Source: Bacteroidota bacterium (GTDB lineage: Bacteria > Bacteroidota > Bacteroidia > Chitinophagales > Chitinophagaceae). Taken from it: 35,863 nt of DNA. Location: assembly GCA_023433265.1 (NCBI GenBank), contig JAEZDR010000022.1, positions 1 to 35,863 of the forward strand. The letters run 5' to 3'. The translations under genes were made by a program, and so were the position numbers. The notes beneath the pieces were generated by a model. The model ran no database searches and was not told the origin of the DNA. It was given only the letters and a program-made list of their open reading frames with translations. Positions 1 through 8,332 of this stretch are shown here, one piece after another. Numbering within the stretch: position 1 is the first letter of the stretch; every line of letters starts with the position of its first letter.

Positions 1-1
1 G

Positions 2-892
2 CCTGGCTGGTGGCCAACAATCAGTAAAAAGAATATGATCATTACGGGTGCTGCTGCCGGACTGGCAGCGGCCTTCAATACGCCATTGGGCGGGGTAGTG
101 TTTGCAGTTGAGGAACTTTCAAAAACCCACATACGCTTTTTCAGAACGTCGGTGTTTACGTCGGTTATCATTGCGGGAGTGACTGCGCAAGGTATTCTAG
201 GCTCCTATTTATACCTGGGATATGCAGATGTTTCCAAGGTCAGCTATACCATGCTTGGCCCGGTATTGCTGGTGTCGGCAACCATTGGAATAGCCGGTGC
301 TTTTAGCGGAGCCTTGATGTTGCGGATAATGCGCTGGAAATCTACATTCAGCTTCAAATGGCAGTCATACCTATACCTGGCCGTTGTGGCTATTCTTATT
401 GTTCTGGCAGCTTTATTTATAGATCCCGTTATTCTGGGTTCAGGCAAGGAAACCATGAACAGCTTGCTCTTCCAGGCCGAAAAGCATCCGGCATGGACTG
501 AACCCGTTCTTAGATTCATTGGACCCATACTAAGTTTTACTGTGGGTTCTGCAGGAGGGATATTTGCACCGGCTCTCAGCTCGGGCGCCGCAATTGCTGC
601 CTGGCTGTCGCAATGGTTCAACCTCACCAATGGTGAAACAAACCTTTTGATCCTGACAGGTATGATCGCGTTTCTAACTGGAATTACGCGAACCCCTTTT
701 ACAGCAGCTATTCTTGTATTGGAAATGACAGATCGCCATAGTGTCATTTTTTATCTATTGGCAGCAGGTATTATTGCCAACTCAGCCGCTGGTATTGTAA
801 GCCGACATTCATTTTATGAGTATCTCAAAGTGCAATACATGCGGGAAGCAAAGAAAGAAGAAAAGCCGCAACAACCCCCTTTACCGGTCTAA
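2..892 (+). CDS. ClC-family chloride transporter, 5' end missing
   Basis: The C-terminal two thirds of a ClC chloride channel or H+/Cl- antiporter of the inner membrane. The frame is open to the left edge, so the start and the first selectivity motif (GREGP) lie outside the window. Visible landmarks are the stretch after that motif (GAAAGLAAAFNTPLGG), the Glu-Glu pair in VEEL where antiporters carry the internal proton glutamate, the GGIFAPAL chloride-binding loop, and a Tyr in SFYEYL at the place of the conserved C-terminal chloride-coordinating Tyr. At least six hydrophobic segments are present and no CBS domains follow, as in the E. coli type. The Glu pair suggests a proton-coupled antiporter; this is inference. 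It converges on gyrB. Confidence 0.9.
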   Translation, partial: PGWWPTISKKNMIITGAAAGLAAAFNTPLGGVVFAVEELSKTHIRFFRTSVFTSVIIAGVTAQGILGSYLYLGYADVSKVSYTMLGPVLLVSATIGIAGAFSGALMLRIMRWKSTFSFKWQSYLYLAVVAILIVLAALFIDPVILGSGKETMNSLLFQAEKHPAWTEPVLRFIGPILSFTVGSAGGIFAPALSSGAAIAAWLSQWFNLTNGETNLLILTGMIAFLTGITRTPFTAAILVLEMTDRHSVIFYLLAAGIIANSAAGIVSRHSFYEYLKVQYMREAKKEEKPQQPPLPV

Positions 893-924
893 GGATCACT
901 ACGCACTTCCTAATGGGTATAAAA

Positions 925-947
925 AAAGCCGGTAAAATACCAGCTTT
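925..947 (-). terminator. Terminator of gyrB, possibly bidirectional
   Basis: AAAGCTGGT and ACCGGCTTT (read on the minus strand) pair over nine bases with one G-U wobble around a five-base loop, followed by a run of seven T on the minus strand. The stem lies between the convergent ClC and gyrB genes. On the plus strand the wobble becomes a mismatch, so it should work mainly for gyrB. Confidence 0.75.
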
Positions 948-967
948 ATCTTTTTATTTAAATCCGT

Positions 968-2944
968 TTATACGTCTATTCTTGCATACCTGGCGTGGCT
1001 TTCAATAAATTCCCTGCGGGGTGCTACATCGTCGCCCATGAGCATGCTGAAAATGCGGTCGGCTTCTGCGGCGCTTTCAATGGTTACCTGCTTTAATGTT
1101 CTGCGGGCAGGATCCATTGTGGTTTCCCAAAGCTGGTCGGCGTTCATTTCACCAAGACCTTTGTAGCGCTGAATGCCTACGCTGTCATCTTTACCTCCGC
1201 CAAGCTTTTCAACCAATGCTTTGCGCTGTTCTTCATTATATGCGTACTCATGTTCTTTACCCTTCTTTACTAAATAAAGTGGTGGTTGGGCAAGGTAAAC
1301 ATAACCATGTTCTACCAACGCCTTCATATACCTGAAGATAAACGTAAGAATCAGCGTGGCAATGTGCGATCCATCCACATCGGCATCGGTCATGATGATG
1401 AGCTTGTGGTAACGAAGCTTAGCAAGGTTAAGTGCTTTAGGATCTTCGGGTGTTCCAATGGTTACACCCATTGCAGTAAAGATGTTCCTGATTTCCTCGT
1501 TTTCGTAAATCTTGTGCTCCATAGCCTTTTCTACGTTCAGGATCTTACCTCTTAACGGTAGAATTGCCTGGAAGCTACGCTCACGCCCTTGTTTGGCAGT
1601 ACCACCTGCGGAGTCACCCTCAACAAGATAGAGTTCGCAACGTTCAGGATCCCTTTCTGAGCAATCGGCAAGCTTACCGGGTAAACCACCGCCGCTTAAA
1701 ACCGTTTTACGCTGCACAAGCTCACGGGCTTTTTTTGCAGCTACCCGCGCCTGTGCAGCAAGCACCACTTTTTGAATAACGTTCTTTGCCTCGCGCGGAT
1801 TTTCTTCAAGGTAAGACTCAAGAGCTCTGGCTACCGTTGTTTGCACTATGCCGCTTACTTCGCTATTTCCGAGCTTGGTCTTGGTTTGCCCTTCAAACTG
1901 AGGTTCCGGAACTTTTACCGAGATGATGGCACTCAGGCCTTCGCGGAAGTCGTCGCCTTCCACTTCCACCTTTGCTTTCTCAAACAAACCTTCTTTATCC
2001 CCATAGGTCTTGAACACCCTGGTTAATGCCTGCCTGAAACCGGTAACGTGTGTACCGCCTTCGATGGTATTAATATTATTAACGTACGAGAAGATGTGCT
2101 CCTTAAAGTCGTCGTTATAAGTGAGCGCCACTTCCACTGCCACATTAGTGTGCGCATCATGGCCATCAACGTATAGCGTGTTAGCTATCAGCGGCGTTCT
2201 TTTAGCGTTCTTATCGAGCATTTCAACAAACTCAACAATACCGCCTTCGCTATAAAAAGTCTTTGTATAGGTAAAGCCGTTGTCGTCTTTTTCCCTGAGG
2301 TCGTTTAGCGTAATGCTGATCTTTCGGTTAAGGTAGGCAAGCTCGCGTAAACGTGTTTCCAGGATTTCGCGGGTGTACACCTGCACCTGGAAGATGCTGT
2401 AGTCAGGCCAGAAATGAACGGTTGTGCCCGTTTTATCTGTTTCGCCTATTTCCCTTACGGAGTATTGCGGGATACCGGTGTGGTATTCCTGTTCGAATAT
2501 TTTGTTTTCCCTGTGAACGGTTACATGTAACACGCTACTAAGCGCGTTAACGCAACTTACTCCTACGCCGTGAAGTCCGCCTGACACTTTATAGGTGTTT
2601 TTATCAAACTTACCGCCGGCGTGCAGCACAGTCATTACCACTTCAAGCGCACTCTTTTTTTCCTTAGGGTGCATACCGGTGGGGATACCCCGACCGTCGT
2701 CCTGTACGGAGATGGAATTATCCTCATGAATTGTAACGGTAATATTCTTGCAATAGCCTGCAAGGGCTTCATCTATGGAGTTGTCTACAACCTCGTACAC
2801 AAGGTGGTGCAAGCCTTTAACGCCTACATCGCCTATGTACATGGCAGGGCGCTTACGCACCGCTTCCAAACCTTCTAAAACCTGAATACTATCTGCACCG
2901 TAATTTGCCTGGGTTAAGGGGGCGTCCACAAGGGTCTCAGTCAT
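968..2944 (-). CDS. gyrB: DNA gyrase subunit B
   Basis: The ATPase subunit of DNA gyrase, which with GyrA introduces negative supercoils using ATP. The 658 residues have the order GHKL ATPase, transducer and TOPRIM. Visible are KRPAMYIGD (31-39), the Mg/ATP region VVDNSIDEA (52-60) and DDGRGIP (82-88), the ATP lid GGLHGVGVS (122-130), the QTKTKLGN switch lysine loop (353-360), EGDSAGG (442-448) with the catalytic Glu, the DADVDGS metal site (520-526) and QRYKGLGEMN (592-601). The length suits the short Bacteroidota GyrB without the proteobacterial insertion. ParE is the alternative, but the CSERDPERCELYLVEGDSAGG-type context and the N-terminal motif favour GyrB. No gyrA is in the window. A near-consensus -7 box (TATTTTCG, minus strand, 2984-2991) lies upstream. 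Confidence 0.96.
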   Translation of the reverse strand: MTETLVDAPLTQANYGADSIQVLEGLEAVRKRPAMYIGDVGVKGLHHLVYEVVDNSIDEALAGYCKNITVTIHEDNSISVQDDGRGIPTGMHPKEKKSALEVVMTVLHAGGKFDKNTYKVSGGLHGVGVSCVNALSSVLHVTVHRENKIFEQEYHTGIPQYSVREIGETDKTGTTVHFWPDYSIFQVQVYTREILETRLRELAYLNRKISITLNDLREKDDNGFTYTKTFYSEGGIVEFVEMLDKNAKRTPLIANTLYVDGHDAHTNVAVEVALTYNDDFKEHIFSYVNNINTIEGGTHVTGFRQALTRVFKTYGDKEGLFEKAKVEVEGDDFREGLSAIISVKVPEPQFEGQTKTKLGNSEVSGIVQTTVARALESYLEENPREAKNVIQKVVLAAQARVAAKKARELVQRKTVLSGGGLPGKLADCSERDPERCELYLVEGDSAGGTAKQGRERSFQAILPLRGKILNVEKAMEHKIYENEEIRNIFTAMGVTIGTPEDPKALNLAKLRYHKLIIMTDADVDGSHIATLILTFIFRYMKALVEHGYVYLAQPPLYLVKKGKEHEYAYNEEQRKALVEKLGGGKDDSVGIQRYKGLGEMNADQLWETTMDPARRTLKQVTIESAAEADRIFSMLMGDDVAPRREFIESHARYARIDV

Positions 2945-3177
2945 ATAAAAAATATCGCTCTTTAAGAAGATTTCCGTAAGCAGCGAAAATACTAAAAAAT
3001 AAGGGTTTTAGGAAGAAAAAGAGGGCTGGTTTGGGGTAACTGTTTGTTAAAGAAGGGTGGACGAGTTTTATAGATTTAGAGCCGGGTGCCGCGCCAGGAT
3101 GCAACGGTTAGGCGTTAAGTGGCGGGGGAGTGGAAGTTGCGGCCGAGTGGTAAGGGAAATGATCAGCCCCGTCATAT

Positions 3178-3210
3178 AAAAAAACTCCCTTCTCGGTGTG
3201 AGAAGGGAGT
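3178..3210 (-). terminator. Terminator of korB
   Basis: A perfect 11-bp stem (ACTCCCTTCTC at 3184-3194 with its complement at 3200-3210) around a five-base loop, followed on the minus strand by seven T. It begins 21 bases after the korB stop codon, a textbook intrinsic terminator. Confidence 0.9.
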
Positions 3211-3231
3211 GAAATTTTCGTTGTGACGGTA

Positions 3232-4284
3232 TTAACCTGCAATTTCCCATACTTCATTGCCGCGAAGTAATTGGTCGAGGTCGCCTTTGCCTTTCTTTGA
3301 AACCGCTTGTTCCACCTGCGCATCAAGCATCTCTTCGTAAACGGGGCGCTCTGTTTCGAAGAACACGCCGAATGGACGAGGAAGGTGGCCTTCAATACGA
3401 GGGTCATCGAACATGCGGGTAAGTATTTGTGCTTTGTAGAAGTCCTTATCGTCGTGTACCCATAGGTCGTCAGCAGTGTATTCACTTCCTAACTCAACTA
3501 CGATAGGTTTAAAGCCATCGAGCTTGATGCCCTTATTGTTCTGCGAACCAAAGATCAATGGTTTACCCTGCTCAAGGAAAAGCACTTCCTCCGGCTTGCT
3601 GCTCTTTTCTGTAAAAATTTCAAATGCACCATCGTTAAAGATGTTACAGTTTTGATAGATCTCAAGGAAAGAAGTACCACGGTGCTTATGCGCCCTCTTC
3701 AACATTTCCTGCAGGTGTTTAGGATCGCGATCCATGCTTCGCGCTACGAAGCTGCCATCGGCACCCATGGCCAACGCAGAAGGGTTGAATGGGTGGTCTA
3801 TGCTACCAAAAGGTGAGCTCTTAGTAACCTTACGCTGCTCGGAAGTAGGTGAGTATTGACCTTTGGTTAAACCATAAATCTGGTTGTTGAAAAGCAGGAT
3901 ATTGATATCAAGATTTCTTCTTAAAAGGTGAATGGTATGGTTACCACCAATGCTAAGGCTGTCACCATCGCCGGTTACCACCCAAACGCTAAGCTCAGGT
4001 CTTGCAGCTTTTAAGCCACTGGCAATTGCTGTAGCCCTGCCGTGGATGGAGTGCATTCCATAAGTGTTCATGTAATATGGAAAACGGCTGCTACATCCGA
4101 TACCACTGATGATTGCAACATCTTCGCGCGGAATGCCGAGGTCGGGCATTACCTTTTGAACCTGGGCAAGTATAGAATAGTCGCCGCACCCAGGACACCA
4201 ACGCACTTCCTGGTCTGTTGCAAAATCTTTGGCGGTAAGCGCCTTTGCGGTAGTTGGCGGAGGCGTCATAGTATCTGTTGTCAT
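3232..4284 (-). CDS. korB: 2-oxoacid:ferredoxin oxidoreductase, beta subunit
   Basis: The thiamine-diphosphate and Fe-S subunit of a two-subunit 2-oxoacid (2-oxoglutarate type) ferredoxin oxidoreductase, which decarboxylates a 2-oxoacid to the acyl-CoA and reduces ferredoxin. In 350 residues one sees WCPGCG (29-34) and Cys64 in GIGCSSR, three of the usual [4Fe-4S] ligands, Cys213 as a likely fourth, the ThDP/Mg motif GDGDSLSIGG (105-114) with NNQIYGLTKGQ (133-143), and a C-terminal extension of the PFO-beta type. Family members normally work with an alpha subunit (KorA) encoded just upstream; here the upstream neighbour is an AhpD-like gene, so the partner must be elsewhere. The substrate cannot be read from the sequence with certainty. 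Confidence 0.92.
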   Translation of the reverse strand: MTTDTMTPPPTTAKALTAKDFATDQEVRWCPGCGDYSILAQVQKVMPDLGIPREDVAIISGIGCSSRFPYYMNTYGMHSIHGRATAIASGLKAARPELSVWVVTGDGDSLSIGGNHTIHLLRRNLDINILLFNNQIYGLTKGQYSPTSEQRKVTKSSPFGSIDHPFNPSALAMGADGSFVARSMDRDPKHLQEMLKRAHKHRGTSFLEIYQNCNIFNDGAFEIFTEKSSKPEEVLFLEQGKPLIFGSQNNKGIKLDGFKPIVVELGSEYTADDLWVHDDKDFYKAQILTRMFDDPRIEGHLPRPFGVFFETERPVYEEMLDAQVEQAVSKKGKGDLDQLLRGNEVWEIAG

Positions 4285-4380
4285 AGCTTGGGGTATAGAG
4301 TTTATTTTAATAATACTAAAAGAAAAGCTGCTACCCTTGTTGCCAGCTCTTCTTAAAAGTTACCTGTTAAGTCAATTTAT

Positions 4381-4740
4381 TTAACCTGCCTGCTTTTCAC
4401 CGGCCTGTAATGCTTCCCAATATTCTGCTGCCCTTCGGGTATGCGGAATCACGATAGTTCCGCCTACAATGTTTGCAACTGCAAATATTTCGTACATCTG
4501 CTCGGTGGTAACGCCCAACTCGGCACTCTTGCCGAGGTGGTACTTGATGCAGTCATCGCATCTTAAAACCATGCTTGCTACCAGCCCAAGCATTTCCTTC
4601 GTCTTTTTATCCAGCGCACCTTCTTCGTAAGTGTTTGTGTCCAGGTTCCAAAGCCTCTTCATTACCAGGTTATTCTTGCTAAGAATTACCTTATTCATCT
4701 TCTCCCTGTACTCGTTGAATTCATTGACCAATTCTGACAT
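4381..4740 (-). CDS. AhpD-like carboxymuconolactone decarboxylase family protein
   Basis: A 119-residue single-domain protein of the carboxymuconolactone decarboxylase/AhpD family. The redox signature CDDCIKYHL places Cys61, Cys64 and His68 in the same arrangement as the AhpD core, in which the cysteine pair takes part in peroxide-related thiol chemistry. The rest is helical, as in the family. Members without known partners are usually annotated only at family level, and nothing here fixes a substrate. It lies 96 bases upstream of korB on the same strand, so the two may be co-transcribed. A consensus -7 box sits 14 bases before the start codon. Confidence 0.85.
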   Translation of the reverse strand: MSELVNEFNEYREKMNKVILSKNNLVMKRLWNLDTNTYEEGALDKKTKEMLGLVASMVLRCDDCIKYHLGKSAELGVTTEQMYEIFAVANIVGGTIVIPHTRRAAEYWEALQAGEKQAG

Positions 4741-4754
4741 AGGCTAAATATAAA

Positions 4755-4762
4755 CAAAAATA
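4755..4762 (-). promoter_or_regulatory. -7 promoter box of the AhpD-like gene
   Basis: Minus-strand TATTTTTG matches the Bacteroidota -7 consensus TAnnTTTG exactly and ends 14 bases before the start at 4740. No clear -33 TTTG is present at the usual distance. Confidence 0.6.
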
Positions 4763-4870
4763 ACGGGTACGGCCGAATGGAGGGCTTTTAGGTACGATGA
4801 TATTGGTCAGCTTTTACAAGATATTCCAACTTTTTAGATTAGCAGTCTGTTAACAGTAAGCAACACAGGG

Positions 4871-6859
4871 CTATTGAAATACGGAGTCTATTTTCTTCAA
4901 TACTTTCTGCAGGTCAATACCTTTACCTATTACAGGTTTAAAAATGTCGCCCCGTTCCTTAAGGCGTTCTACTGCATTGAAGATATTGTGGTCTGTGATC
5001 TTTAGCCCCTTTTTAACCTCCTCCCAGTGCAACGGCATAGAAACCGGAGCTCCTGGCCGGGGACGTAGGGAATACGCTGTGGCCACGGTGGCCTGTGGCC
5101 GGTTTTGCAGGAAGTCGATATAGATCTTGCCTTTCCTGTCTGCGGTTTTCCGCTCGATAGAAGTAAAGTCAGGAAGTTCTTTGTGTACCAGCTTTGCGAG
5201 CACCCGCCCAAACTCTTTGGAATCTTCATAGGTATATTTGGCAGCAAGGGGAATATAGATATGAAGCCCCGTAGAACCTGATGTTTTGCAATACCCCTTT
5301 ATACCCGCAGCATCAAGTATCTGCCGGGTTATCTGGGCCGTTTCAATTACCTGTTCAAAAGCATTTCCATCCGGGTCAAGATCAATGATACACCAGTCAG
5401 GATTGTCGGGTTTTTGGGTGCGGCTACTCCAGGGGTTCATTTCGATACAACCTAATGAAGCGATGTACAACAAACTTGCTTCGTTTGTGCAAACAAGGAA
5501 CTTTTTTTCCCTGTTATCCGCATGGCTGAAGTAGGGAAAGGTTTCAATCCATGAGGGTGCCTTGCCCTTTACGTCCTTCTGGTAAAAACTCTTGCCCCCC
5601 ACTCCATTTGGAAACCTGTTTAGGGTTTGTGGTCTATCCTTCATATAAGGGAGCATCAAGGGGGCTACCTGGTAGTAGTAATTCAACATTTGGCGTTTTG
5701 TTACATTCACATCTTTCCAATAAACCTTGCTAAGGTTGCCAAATTTGATTTCATGCTTATTGATGACGCGCGTTTGGGTTTCATCCTTTGGATTGAGTAA
5801 GGTTTTTCTCCCGCTATCTTCCGTTGGGTTTAATACAGGTTTTTTATTGAGCTCTGCTCTTGCTTTGGAAGCGACTGATGCAGTGGGAACAGCATGTTCC
5901 ATCTTTACCTCTCGGGGCAGCTTGTCGGTGCGCAAGCCTTTAAAGGAAGCATGCCTTACTGCGCCATCTTTTGTAAGCTCCCGGTAGCTCACCTCCGCTA
6001 CCAAGTGCGGTTTTAACCATATTGCTGAAGCTTTAGGCGGATTGGGCCTGAAACGGGAAGGTTTGTTATAATCGGGCTGTACAACGAATGGGCAGTGTTT
6101 TACCTGAAGTGGTTTAAATAGTTCCATCAATTCCTTTTGCAACTTCGTGCTAAAGCCGGTACCTACTGCTGTAAGAAAATGAAATGCCCCGGCATCGTCG
6201 TAAACGCCTACAAGTAATGCGCTAAATAGTTTGCTGCTATTTTCGTTAAGTGTATACCCACCGATCACAAACTCTTGTCGCTTTTCTGTCTTAATCTTCA
6301 ACCAGTCCTTTGATCGATGGCCTGACTGGTATAAGCTGTCTTCCCGCTTGGCCATGATGCCCTCAAGTCCTAATTTATCTGCCAGTTCAAAAAATTGAGC
6401 TCCTCCTGCATCAAATGTTTCGCTGAGTTTGATCGTTGGGTTGTTCTGCGGAATGACCGAAGCAAGCAGCTTCCTTCGCTTATGCAGGGGGACGGCGGAG
6501 ATATCTTTTCCATCGAGCCACAAGAGATCGAATGCATAGAACACAAGAGGGCCATCGGCTTCACTGCGCCATGCCTGTAGCCCGGAGAAATCTGCTGCTC
6601 CCCGCGAATCGGCTACTATAATCTCGCCATCCACAACTGCATTTACGTTCCAGGCTTCAAAAGCCGCTGTTACCGGATAAAACTTTTCATTGAAGGATTT
6701 ATTGTTCCTTGATTTCAATGCTACGGTACCGTTGTTTATATAGGCTATTGTGCGGTAGCCATCCCACTTTACCTCATAGAGCCAACCTTTTTCATCAAAA
6801 GGTTTGTCTATCAGCGTGGCTAACATGGGAAGGTAAACAGGCGGCTCAGCTTTCTTCAT
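4871..6859 (-). CDS. ligD: DNA ligase D (ligase plus primase-polymerase, no phosphoesterase)
   Basis: An enzyme of bacterial non-homologous end joining: an ATP-dependent ligase fused to an archaeo-eukaryotic-type primase/polymerase that fills ends. In 662 residues from the ATG, the ligase domain comes first with KWDG (nucleotidyl lysine near residue 31), EGIMAKR and WLKIK (motifs IV and V), then an OB-fold and a basic linker (about 325-365), then the polymerase with DLDPD (near 493-497), the KTSGSTGLHIY loop and a third Asp in YIDF. The N-terminal 3'-phosphoesterase domain found in many LigD proteins is absent: an in-frame TAG lies ten bases upstream of the ATG. TTG immediately before the ATG is a possible alternative start. 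No Ku gene is in the window, although Ku is the usual partner. Confidence 0.93.
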   Translation of the reverse strand: MKKAEPPVYLPMLATLIDKPFDEKGWLYEVKWDGYRTIAYINNGTVALKSRNNKSFNEKFYPVTAAFEAWNVNAVVDGEIIVADSRGAADFSGLQAWRSEADGPLVFYAFDLLWLDGKDISAVPLHKRRKLLASVIPQNNPTIKLSETFDAGGAQFFELADKLGLEGIMAKREDSLYQSGHRSKDWLKIKTEKRQEFVIGGYTLNENSSKLFSALLVGVYDDAGAFHFLTAVGTGFSTKLQKELMELFKPLQVKHCPFVVQPDYNKPSRFRPNPPKASAIWLKPHLVAEVSYRELTKDGAVRHASFKGLRTDKLPREVKMEHAVPTASVASKARAELNKKPVLNPTEDSGRKTLLNPKDETQTRVINKHEIKFGNLSKVYWKDVNVTKRQMLNYYYQVAPLMLPYMKDRPQTLNRFPNGVGGKSFYQKDVKGKAPSWIETFPYFSHADNREKKFLVCTNEASLLYIASLGCIEMNPWSSRTQKPDNPDWCIIDLDPDGNAFEQVIETAQITRQILDAAGIKGYCKTSGSTGLHIYIPLAAKYTYEDSKEFGRVLAKLVHKELPDFTSIERKTADRKGKIYIDFLQNRPQATVATAYSLRPRPGAPVSMPLHWEEVKKGLKITDHNIFNAVERLKERGDIFKPVIGKGIDLQKVLKKIDSVFQ

Positions 6860-7155
6860 CAACGATAACTACCTCAACATATATGCCTTACTGTTATCAA
6901 GCTCGCCATGCATGCATACCCTGTAGCACGCAAAGAAGTTGCAATGCCCTGTTAAGGATAGCAGCAATAACAAGCGGTTAATGGGCTGCCTGATGTCGTT
7001 TAAAGCTTTGACCATAAGGCCGATTACATTCTTAGTTGAGCAATTTGCATTTGCACAACAGGCTGTTAAAGAAACGGCTTATAACCGCTGCGGGCTGCTG
7101 ATTGGCCGGGCAGGGTATCATTTTTGGCTTTTTAGACAGTAGAAAAATATGAAGT

Positions 7156-7614
7156 ATGAAGAAGATGTTTATAGCAGTATGGGTGGTATTGTTGCTGATG
7201 GTGTTAGTTGCAGCCGCCTGCACGAAAGAAGGAATTGCAGGTACACACGAAATGCCGGAACCAAAGCATTTCCAGGTAACCAGCCTGGACGGTAAACAAA
7301 TAGGGTCAATTATAATGGAAGCCATGCCTGACGGTGCAGCGCGGATTAATGTAACGATGCAACCTTCCTCAATAGAAGGACTGCCGGCAGTAGAGCCACT
7401 ATTAACCAGGTCGGGTAATAGTTCTACCCAGGAAGTATTTGCCGAACTTGAGCAGATAACTCCCACAGATCCCGTGAGCGAGAACAGGCCGGTGGTAGCC
7501 AATAATGGAATTGTACTTAGTTATGATGCGCTTGAAAAAACCCGTGTGCTTACCTTAAGATTAGAGGTGGCAGGAACAGACCAGGCCATCAGCGAGGTGA
7601 GGTTGCAACAATAA
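7156..7614 (+). CDS. Putative small lipoprotein, family unknown
   Basis: I do not recognise this 152-residue protein. It starts with a short basic end, a hydrophobic stretch of about 17 residues and a lipobox-like VAAAC, so Cys22 is the likely lipidated residue and the mature protein would sit in the outer or inner membrane facing the periplasm. The remainder has an alternating hydrophobic/polar pattern suggesting a beta-rich domain, with a proline-rich linker in the middle (ITPTDPVSENRP). It stands alone between the divergent ligD and the convergent carbonic anhydrase gene. Nearby ATG codons a few bases upstream make the exact start slightly uncertain. The 293-base gap before it shows no other feature. 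Confidence 0.65.
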   Translation: MKKMFIAVWVVLLLMVLVAAACTKEGIAGTHEMPEPKHFQVTSLDGKQIGSIIMEAMPDGAARINVTMQPSSIEGLPAVEPLLTRSGNSSTQEVFAELEQITPTDPVSENRPVVANNGIVLSYDALEKTRVLTLRLEVAGTDQAISEVRLQQ

Positions 7615-7656
7615 CAAGGTATGCATTGAACATATTACACAACCACTCCACAGAAA

Positions 7657-7687
7657 AAAGCCGCTCACTGTTTAGTGAAGCGGCTTT
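7657..7687. terminator. Bidirectional terminator between lipoprotein and carbonic anhydrase genes
   Basis: AAAGCCGC (7657-7664) pairs with GCGGCTTT (7680-7687) and TCACT (7665-7669) with AGTGA (7674-7678), with a one-base bulge and a four-base loop. The minus strand ends in six T; the plus strand is followed by GATTTTT. It can serve both convergent genes. Confidence 0.85.
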
Positions 7688-7692
7688 GATTT

Positions 7693-8331
7693 TTATAAAT
7701 CATCGTATTCGTAGAGAGGATCGAGGTGGCATTCCGGTGCCATAGATACAATGGGCTTTATAATACCATTTGAAAGGCCGTATACCCAACCATGAATGTG
7801 AGGACGCTTATGGTGCTTCCAGGCCTGCTGTACTACGGTTGTTTTCGCAAGATTCATCACCTGTTCCTGCACGTTTAATTCAACCAACCTGTCGAACCTG
7901 GCATCTTCTGTTGCCAGTTGAGCAAGCTCGCCCCGGTGGAATTTATAAATGTCTTTAATGTTCCTTATCCACATATTGATAACGCCGTAACTGTGGCGGT
8001 TCATTGCAGCTTTTACACCACCGCAGCCATAGTGACCACAAACGATAATATGTTCCACGCCCAGGTGCACAACAGCATATTCCAAAACGCTGAGCAAGTT
8101 GCTGTCTGTGTGTACAACAAGGTTTGCAATGTTGCGATGAACGAATATTTCTCCAGGCATCGTCCCGGTAATTTCGTTTGCAGGAACACGGCTATCGCTA
8201 CAGCCGATCCACAAATAAGGAGGCGTTTGCACGCTTTTAAGACGCTCAAAAAAGTCCTTGTCTTTCTTTACTTTTTCTGCTGCCCAGTTTTTATTGTTCT
8301 GCAGCAAGGTGTCTATTGAATGTTTTACCAT
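7693..8331 (-). CDS. can: Beta-class carbonic anhydrase
   Basis: A zinc enzyme that interconverts CO2 and bicarbonate in the cytoplasm. The 212 residues carry the complete beta-class site: Cys44, Asp46 and Arg48 in CSDSRVP, His100 and Cys103 in HYGCGG. The length matches the Can type. There is no signal peptide. The gene begins one base after the stop of the SulP transporter gene upstream (TAA-C-ATG), so it is almost certainly translated from the same mRNA and possibly coupled to it. This context suggests that it handles bicarbonate delivered by the transporter. A strong hairpin terminator follows it. Confidence 0.95.
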   Translation of the reverse strand: MVKHSIDTLLQNNKNWAAEKVKKDKDFFERLKSVQTPPYLWIGCSDSRVPANEITGTMPGEIFVHRNIANLVVHTDSNLLSVLEYAVVHLGVEHIIVCGHYGCGGVKAAMNRHSYGVINMWIRNIKDIYKFHRGELAQLATEDARFDRLVELNVQEQVMNLAKTTVVQQAWKHHKRPHIHGWVYGLSNGIIKPIVSMAPECHLDPLYEYDDL

Positions 8332-8332
8332 G

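Noticed and set aside
244..747. 167-residue minus-strand frame inside the ClC gene
   Set aside because: It lies fully antisense to a well supported membrane protein and has no motif; it is a shadow frame.
3108..3485. 125-residue minus-strand frame overlapping the end of korB
   Set aside because: It overlaps korB and crosses the korB terminator hairpin; no recognisable protein.
6871..7142. Possible N-terminal extension of LigD or a small plus-strand gene
   Set aside because: An in-frame TAG precedes the LigD start, and the 67-residue plus-strand frame has no signal, motif or promoter.
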